This document shows, one piece after another, positions 7,358-11,463 of a DNA stretch of 11,463 bases. The notes beneath the pieces are model-generated. The model was not told the DNA's origin and did not search any database. It saw only the letters and a program-made list of their open reading frames with translations. A program made the position numbers and the translations under genes. The stretch's first letter is position 1, and each line of letters starts with the position of its first letter. Source of the DNA: Dehalococcoidia bacterium (GTDB lineage Bacteria; Chloroflexota; Dehalococcoidia; GIF9; AB-539-J10); contig JAUVYD010000019.1 in the NCBI GenBank assembly GCA_030603265.1, positions 1-11,463 of the forward strand, written 5' to 3'.

Positions 7358-7483
7358 GGCTGGCTTGTTCGCGTGACTGTCAATTACTTCATCGGCGATT
7401 GGACTGAATCCCTGAAAGCTGGAGTAGGCGTTGTCACCCAATCGGTGGCTGGTAGAACCTAAGGCTGTCGGGAAGCGTCACTG

Positions 7484-7588
7484 GCCTTCTGGTCTGCACA
7501 GCAGTACCGGAAGGATCTCGCGGAAGGGTCGCCTGTCTTCATGGGGCGGCAGGGTCGAATGTTCCTTCTTCTCGTTCTATTGCCTGCC
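7484..7588 (+). pseudogene. Truncated copy of the small membrane protein gene
   Basis: Over 101 aligned bases with no gaps (7487-7587 against 384-484), I count about 84 identities. The frame is kept: it reads FWSAQQYRKDLAEGSPVFMG then RQGRMFLLLVLLPA, against FWSAQQYRKDPAERPPAFMG and RQGRVFLLLVSLPA in the intact gene. Similarity stops abruptly on both sides, so the start, the first membrane segment and the last two thirds of the hydrophobic part are lost. Many differences are in third codon positions, which suggests the copy diverged while still coding, or came from a relative rather than from this gene. It lies outside the tRNA-bounded insertion. Confidence 0.65.
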
Positions 7589-7794
7589 CAGAAGCCGCCT
7601 TTTACGAGACGGGCCTGGGAGTCAGCAAGGTCACTTGGCGGACAGGGAGTGGTGGTCGTACGGTCGCCCGGAGGAGGGTATTGCGTGGAGTCTGCTGCCC
7701 ATCTCTCAATAGCACACGCGAATGCGGGTTGTCCCTTCCGGCAGACTGTCAGCATTAGCCCGTGGAAGTCCCTAGAAGTCCTTAGATGCCTGTC

Positions 7795-7824
7795 AAAAAC
7801 TTGACACCGGCCCTTTTTCGGTGT
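7795..7824 (-). terminator. Probable terminator of the NYN gene
   Basis: On the minus strand ACACCG (7824-7819) pairs with CGGTGT (7809-7804) around a nine-base loop, followed after four bases by TTTTT (7799-7795). It begins 13 bases after the stop codon of the NYN gene. The stem is only six pairs and the T-run is offset, so strength is moderate. Confidence 0.45.
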
Positions 7825-7837
7825 TACGTTTGTAGCA

Positions 7838-8380
7838 TCACGATGAGGGGGAAGGTTGTAAGGTTCCGTCCTTACAGTGTTTCCCCTCGATTCTTTTCAG
7901 CCCCACTTTGACGCTCGCCTCGTCCACGTAGATTACCCGCTGTTCCGCCGCAACACGAAGCAGTCGCGAACAGTTATCGCGGCTTGAAGCTATCAGGCTC
8001 TTGAATTGGCCGCGCCCCTTCCAATAACGAATCAGGCACGTGAAGTCTCCGTCATTGGAAACCAGCACTCCTTGGTCATAGGAGTCGAGCGTCGTTGCCG
8101 CCGTCAGAACCAGTTCTGTGTCGCAGTTGCCCTTGACAAGCCCGCTCGCAAGTTGGAGAGTCGGCTTGGTGACGAGAGTGTAGCCTGCCGCTTGCAGGTC
8201 CGCGTACAGTCCTTCATTTCCTCCGACATAGCCAAGGAAGTAGTATGCCTTCGTGATGCCGAGCTTCTCACGAAGGTATTGGCGAAACTTGGCATGGTTG
8301 ATTTGCAGGCCGCTGCGTTGAAGGGATTTGTGCAGATTGGTGCCGTCGATAAACGCATGGTTGTTCTGCCGGGCGAGCAT
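7838..8380 (-). CDS. NYN domain (PIN-like) protein, probable ribonuclease
   Basis: The 180-residue product is a compact NYN/DUF88 (LabA-like) domain. The first strand ends in AFIDGTNLH (9-17) with Asp12 and Asn15; a central KGNCDTELVLTA (83-94) gives Asp87; VLVSNDGDF (105-113) gives Asp110 and Asp112. These acidic residues form the metal site of the PIN-like fold, whose characterised members cut RNA. Residues after about 155 form a short, basic, probably disordered tail. There is no signal peptide or partner domain. The ATG at 8380 has no good ribosome site, but a TAGAAT box just upstream suggests a leaderless message. The gene stands alone, not in an operon: the importer operon upstream on the same strand ends about 300 bases away. 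No antitoxin-like small gene is adjacent, so a toxin role is not supported. Confidence 0.8.
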   Translation of the reverse strand: MLARQNNHAFIDGTNLHKSLQRSGLQINHAKFRQYLREKLGITKAYYFLGYVGGNEGLYADLQAAGYTLVTKPTLQLASGLVKGNCDTELVLTAATTLDSYDQGVLVSNDGDFTCLIRYWKGRGQFKSLIASSRDNCSRLLRVAAEQRVIYVDEASVKVGLKRIEGKHCKDGTLQPSPSS

Positions 8381-8677
8381 GAGTCCATTCTAGCATTGGC
8401 TAGACTGTTGGAAACACAATGGCGGCGCATAGATAGAGGTGAAGATGGGCTCCAACATAAGCCATTCGCATAGGTAACGCCCCGACACCACGATGATGCC
8501 GTGGCCTTGGGGCACTCTTGGCGTGCCTAGCTGTTGACGTTTCGCACGGAGCAGTCGTAGTAGGCGAGCACGTAGTCCCCGTAGTCACCAAGCGGAGGGA
8601 CCTGCTCGAAGGCTTCGTCGTGAGCATTCATCTCGCCCACAAGGTACTCGCGCAGGCGCTGAGGGCACGGCAGTACC
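8381..8677. other. Gap between NYN gene and importer operon
   Basis: The 297 bases hold the NYN promoter candidate and a two-part hairpin (8479-8513): GCCCC/GGGGC outside and CCACG/CGTGG inside, with four unpaired bases on each side and a seven-base loop. This could end the importer operon transcript, although no T-run follows on either strand. A 34-codon minus-strand frame at 8527-8631 has no ribosome site and is not called. Confidence 0.4.
8387..8392 (-). promoter_or_regulatory. -10 box suggesting leaderless transcription of NYN gene
   Basis: On the minus strand TAGAAT (5 of 6 match) ends six bases before the ATG at 8380, so the transcript would begin at or next to the start codon. This agrees with the lack of a ribosome site. 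No good -35 element is seen at the usual distance (GTTTCC at 17 bases). Confidence 0.4.
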
Positions 8678-9415
8678 CTAGAGCTGCAATACCTTGGAAA
8701 GGAAGGTCCTGGTTCGCTCCTTCTCGGGAGCCGAGAAAAGCCTGTCCGGCGGCCCTTCCTCAACGATCTGCCCCTCATCCATGAAGATGCAGCGGCTGGC
8801 CGCGGCGCGAGCAAAGCCCATCTCGTGTGAGACCACCACCATTGTCTTGCCTTCACGGGCCAGCGTCTGCATGACATCCAGCACCTCTTTGATCATCTCC
8901 GGGTCGAGCGCGCTCGTCGGCTCGTCAAAGAGCATTATGCTCGGATTCATGGCCAGAGCCCGCGCAATTGCCACACGCTGCTGCTGCCCGCCGGAAAGCT
9001 CGCTGGGATAGCAGTCTGCCTTCTCCGAGATACCGACCTTGGCGAGGAGCGCCAGGGCCGTTTCCCTCGCCTCGGCCTTGGGTCGCTTCCGCACCACCCA
9101 CTGGGCCAGGGTCAGATTGTCCATCACGGTAAGGTGCCCGAACAGATTGAAAGACTGGAACACCATTCCCACTTCACGGCGGACGGCGTTGATATCGCGG
9201 GCACCCTTAAGGTGTATCCCATGTACGACGAGGAGGCCGGACTCATGCACTTCCAGGTGGTTGATGCACCGGAGCAACGTCGATTTTCCCGACCCGGAAG
9301 GCCCGAAAATCACCACGACCTCCCCAACCTCGACATCAAGGCTCACCCCTCGCAGCGCGTGGATGTGGCCGAAGGACTTGTGGATATTCTCAATGTGGAT
9401 GATGGGTTCCGCCAC
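8678..9415 (-). CDS. glnQ: Polar amino acid ABC transporter ATP-binding protein
   Basis: The 245-residue product is a complete ABC ATPase of the GlnQ/HisP group, which powers amino acid uptake by dimerising under the membrane permease. Seen in order: Walker A GPSGSGKST (38-46), Q-loop FQSFNLF (Gln87), signature LSGGQQQRVAIARA (140-153), Walker B IMLFDEP (160-166), the SALD loop, and H-loop VSHEMGF (His197). Length is normal. I chose the GTG at 9415, which overlaps the TAG of the permease by one base and has GGGGAG six bases upstream; an upstream GTG at 9451 would add 12 residues rich in Glu/Gly that are really the ribosome-site region. It is the last gene of the three-gene importer operon. 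The symbol names the group, not proven glutamine specificity. Confidence 0.9.
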   Translation of the reverse strand: MAEPIIHIENIHKSFGHIHALRGVSLDVEVGEVVVIFGPSGSGKSTLLRCINHLEVHESGLLVVHGIHLKGARDINAVRREVGMVFQSFNLFGHLTVMDNLTLAQWVVRKRPKAEARETALALLAKVGISEKADCYPSELSGGQQQRVAIARALAMNPSIMLFDEPTSALDPEMIKEVLDVMQTLAREGKTMVVVSHEMGFARAAASRCIFMDEGQIVEEGPPDRLFSAPEKERTRTFLSKVLQL

Positions 9416-10296
9416 TATGAACTCCCCACTCCCCTCCTCTTCTCCAGCCACGCAATGAATCTGGCCGAAAAGAGGGTCATGATGAGGTACAGCAAGGCGA
9501 CGAGCGTCCAGACTTCAATAGGGTTGAAATGGACCGCCATGAACTCCCGTCCCCGCCGGGTAAGGTCGGCCACGGCGACGACGCTGACGAGAGAGGTATC
9601 CTTCATCAGCATGATGAACTCATTTCCCACCGGCGGCAACACCACGCGCATCGCTTGCGGCAGAATCACGTACCGCATTGCCTGGAAGTAGTTCATCCCG
9701 AGACTCCGGGCCGCTTCCATCTGCCCACGATGGATGCTCAGGATACCTGCACGGAAGATTTCACTCATGTACGCGCCGTAGCAAACTACCAGCCCTATGA
9801 TTGCCAGGAGAATGGCGTTTGCCCGGTACTCGGCAAGGGCGCTGATATGCAGGGCAGTGCCGACGGCCTGGATGACCACCGGAGCGGCGAAATACCACCA
9901 GATGAGTTGCACGAGGAGCGGAATGCCCCGCACGATTTCAACGTAGAGTGACGCGACGAAGTGGACAACAGGGTTCCTGGCAATCCTTCCCAGCCCGCCG
10001 AGCAACCCGACGATGAGAATCAGACCGAACGAGGACAGTGTCAGGACAATGGTGACGACTACCCCGTCGCGGACAAAGAGAAAGATATCCAGGAAAGGGT
10101 CCGCCCGCCAGACGATGAGGGCGATAACCAGACCGGTGATGGCCACCACGAGCCACCACCAGGGGTCGAGCCGATAGCCGAGGTCAGCCCCGGGCACCCG
10201 GCCCAGCTCTTCCCGGGTGGGGACAGGGTCCTCACCCGGGGCCGGCCGTCTCGCACCCGGGCCGCCCGTCTTCTTGAACAGGCCTAACGGTGACAA
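9415..10296 (-). CDS. Polar amino acid ABC transporter permease
   Basis: The 293-residue product is a HisM/GlnP-type inner membrane permease. After a polar N-terminal tail (1-45) come hydrophobic stretches near 47-64, 78-102, 128-146, 159-177 and 261-283. Family marks are EIVRGIPLLVQL (120-131), the EAA coupling loop EAARSLGMNYFQAMRYVILP (194-213) that docks with the ATPase, and MKDTSLVSVVAV (231-242). The start is TTG at 10296, seven bases after the stop of the binding-protein gene, with only a modest AGGT ribosome site; a GTG at 10197 would remove 33 residues of the tail, so the N-terminus is uncertain. The Pro/Gly-rich tail is longer than in most GlnP proteins. Its stop overlaps the ATPase start, suggesting coupled translation. 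Confidence 0.88.
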   Translation of the reverse strand: MSPLGLFKKTGGPGARRPAPGEDPVPTREELGRVPGADLGYRLDPWWWLVVAITGLVIALIVWRADPFLDIFLFVRDGVVVTIVLTLSSFGLILIVGLLGGLGRIARNPVVHFVASLYVEIVRGIPLLVQLIWWYFAAPVVIQAVGTALHISALAEYRANAILLAIIGLVVCYGAYMSEIFRAGILSIHRGQMEAARSLGMNYFQAMRYVILPQAMRVVLPPVGNEFIMLMKDTSLVSVVAVADLTRRGREFMAVHFNPIEVWTLVALLYLIMTLFSARFIAWLEKRRGVGSS

Positions 10297-10303
10297 GGTC
10301 TAC

Positions 10304-11041
10304 CTATTGGAGCCACTTCTTGGATAGTTCGTCGAACTTGCCTTCGGCCTTGAGGGCCGCGATGGCGTCATTGATTGGGCCGACGATGTCTGCGTTAGCT
10401 TTGGCAATGGCGATGCCGTAGTACTCGTCGGTGAAGGCTTCGCCGACTGTCTTCATCTTGTCGGGGTTTTCCTTGACGTAGTCGAGGGCCAGCGGATTAT
10501 CGCAGACCACGGCGATGATCTGCCCATTGATTAGATCCTGGAACGCCAGGCCGATATCATCGTAGGTCTTGAGTGTGGCCGCATCGATCTTGTCGATTTC
10601 GAACGCGCCGGTCGTTCCTATCTGCGCCCCGACAACGCCGTCGAGGTCCTCATGGCCGGTGATGCTGCTATTGTCTTTGGCCACAACGACCATCTGTCCG
10701 GCGGCAAAATACGGGTCGGAGAAGAGCATTTCTTTCTTGCGGTCTTCAGTTATGGTGATGGACGAAATGGCGAGGTCGTACGTCCCCTGTGCCATACCGG
10801 CCAGCAACGGGTCCCAGCCCACGTTGACGAACTCGATGTCAAGGCTGGCCTTCTCCGCGATGGCTGTCATGACGTCGATGTCAAAGCCCTTGATTTCGGT
10901 GGTCTTGGTGTCGATGAACTCGAATGGAGGCCAGGTGGCATCGGTTGCGACCTGGAGTTTCGCTGTTCCTGAGCTGCAGCCGGGAACAACGATTCCGATG
11001 AGCAGCAGCCCGGTGAGAAGGAGCCAGGTTATCTTCTTCAT
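10304..11041 (-). CDS. Amino acid ABC transporter substrate-binding lipoprotein
   Basis: The 245-residue product is a family 3 extracellular solute-binding protein. It starts with a lipoprotein signal (MKK, hydrophobic 5-19, lipobox VPGC with Cys22). The mature protein begins the two-lobed binding fold with ATDATWPPFEFID (32-44), KGFDIDVMTAIAEK (51-64), then ISSITITEDRKKEMLFSDPY (92-111), where Arg101 is the usual contact for the substrate carboxylate. VGAQIGTTG (137-145) and the closing EGKFDELSKKWLQ are also typical. It captures the amino acid outside and delivers it to the permease encoded next. The ATG at 11041 follows AGGGGGA; an upstream in-frame codon at 11107 would destroy the signal peptide. 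It is the first gene of the operon. Which amino acid it binds cannot be read from sequence. Confidence 0.92.
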   Translation of the reverse strand: MKKITWLLLTGLLLIGIVVPGCSSGTAKLQVATDATWPPFEFIDTKTTEIKGFDIDVMTAIAEKASLDIEFVNVGWDPLLAGMAQGTYDLAISSITITEDRKKEMLFSDPYFAAGQMVVVAKDNSSITGHEDLDGVVGAQIGTTGAFEIDKIDAATLKTYDDIGLAFQDLINGQIIAVVCDNPLALDYVKENPDKMKTVGEAFTDEYYGIAIAKANADIVGPINDAIAALKAEGKFDELSKKWLQ

Positions 11042-11160
11042 TGGATATCCCCCTGATGATTTCTTGCCTGCACGAGATACCACATCCTGGCTTGCCGGAC
11101 CGTGCACCCGGGGGAAACGCCAGAGCTGGGGGTCAACGCAGGCAGCGCTGTAATTCGTCT

Positions 11161-11190
11161 ACTTTATCCGCGTCTTGTCCGTTGCGTCAA
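11161..11190 (-). promoter_or_regulatory. Probable promoter of the amino acid importer operon
   Basis: On the minus strand TTGACG (11190-11185, 5 of 6) and TAAAGT (11166-11161, 4 of 6) are 18 bases apart. Transcription would start near 11154, giving a leader of roughly 110 bases before the binding-protein ATG. Confidence 0.45.
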
Positions 11191-11463
11191 TACGTCCCGT
11201 TTGACCGTAATCCGTGGATTGATGGAAACGGTGGGTGCATGTGGGCTTTGCCGCCACGCTGAGGCGGTTTCTTGGACGGTGATGGGCCGTTGTCCGGCGT
11301 CGAAGACGCCCAGTATCAACCAGAGAGCACGGATGAGAGCAACAGCGACAGCCCGTGCCTGATGATAGGCATAGCTGTCCCACGACAGCCGTCAAGCTGT
11401 TGCCGGCGCGCCCCCGATGGGGGTTACCCAGGGCTTATGCTCAAAGCTGCTATCCTCCTTCTG
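11191..11463. other. Window end without a supported gene
   Basis: A 76-codon minus-strand frame (11164-11391) is open but has no usable start codon or ribosome site and no family I recognise. A purine-rich AGAAGGAGG on the minus strand (11453-11461) looks like a ribosome site, but the nearest frame after it closes within a few codons. Short GC hairpins such as CCCCCGATGGGGG (about 11411-11423) occur. A fragment of a decayed gene or the regulatory region of a neighbour outside the window are both possible. Confidence 0.4.

Larger units (their letters stand above)
7313..7837. other. Intergenic region with a gene fragment and two hairpins
   Basis: This 525-base gap separates the converging aminotransferase (+) and NYN (-) genes. 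It contains a hairpin 24 bases after the aminotransferase stop, a truncated copy of the small membrane protein gene (7484-7588), and a probable minus-strand terminator near 7795-7824. The open frame continuing from the fragment to 7804 has no recognisable relatives and no start codon of its own with a ribosome site. Confidence 0.6.

Noticed and set aside
7801..7830. TTGACA followed 18 bases later by TACGTT as a plus-strand promoter
   Set aside because: It points into the antisense strand of the NYN gene with no plus-strand gene downstream, and the -10 match is poor; the same bases make a better minus-strand terminator.
8527..8631. 34-codon minus-strand frame after the ATPase gene
   Set aside because: The peptide composition looks protein-like, but there is no ribosome site and no family recognised; too short to support.
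11164..11391. 76-codon minus-strand open frame
   Set aside because: There is no start codon or ribosome site, it overlaps the importer promoter candidate, and no family is recognised.

Overview
This window looks like a bacterial chromosome of moderate GC content. Short intergenic gaps, GTG and TTG starts, lipobox lipoproteins and a DUF362 protein beside a class IV aminotransferase fit an uncultured member of Chloroflexota (Dehalococcoidia-like). That placement is an inference from gene style; the window holds no taxonomic marker gene that settles it.

Region 1 (1-4604) is a tRNA-associated insertion. An intact tRNA-Pro(GGG) (75-148) has its own promoter. Its 3' half, exactly 40 bp from the first anticodon base to the discriminator base, recurs perfectly at 4562-4601. 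The distal copy is followed by an encoded CCA, while the intact tRNA is followed by TT. This is the expected scar of site-specific integration: the incoming DNA rebuilt the tRNA 3' end and pushed the old one 4.45 kb away. Between the repeats lie a small three-helix membrane protein (333-668, +) and, on the minus strand, a two-gene set: a secreted 826-residue protein with a dockerin module and a lysozyme-like segment (1615-4095), then a cohesin-domain lipoprotein (977-1501). The lipoprotein could hold its dockerin partner on the cell surface. No intact integrase is present.

Region 2 (4605-7312, +) carries a DUF362 protein with a cysteine-rich C-terminal part and a class IV PLP aminotransferase close to the D-amino-acid transaminase / aminodeoxychorismate lyase branch. 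A good sigma70-type promoter (4763-4791) precedes the first gene.

Region 3 (7313-8380) holds a truncated, start-less copy of part of the small membrane protein gene of region 1 (7484-7588), a probable terminator, and a minus-strand NYN-domain (PIN-like) nuclease gene whose -10 box sits so close to the ATG that a leaderless mRNA is likely.

Region 4 (8678-11041, minus) is a standard polar amino acid ABC importer operon: substrate-binding lipoprotein, permease, ATPase, with tight junctions and a probable promoter at 11161-11190. The last 270 bases hold no gene I can support.

The most interesting item is the compact cohesin/dockerin pair with a possible muralytic domain, carried on a tRNA-bounded insert.
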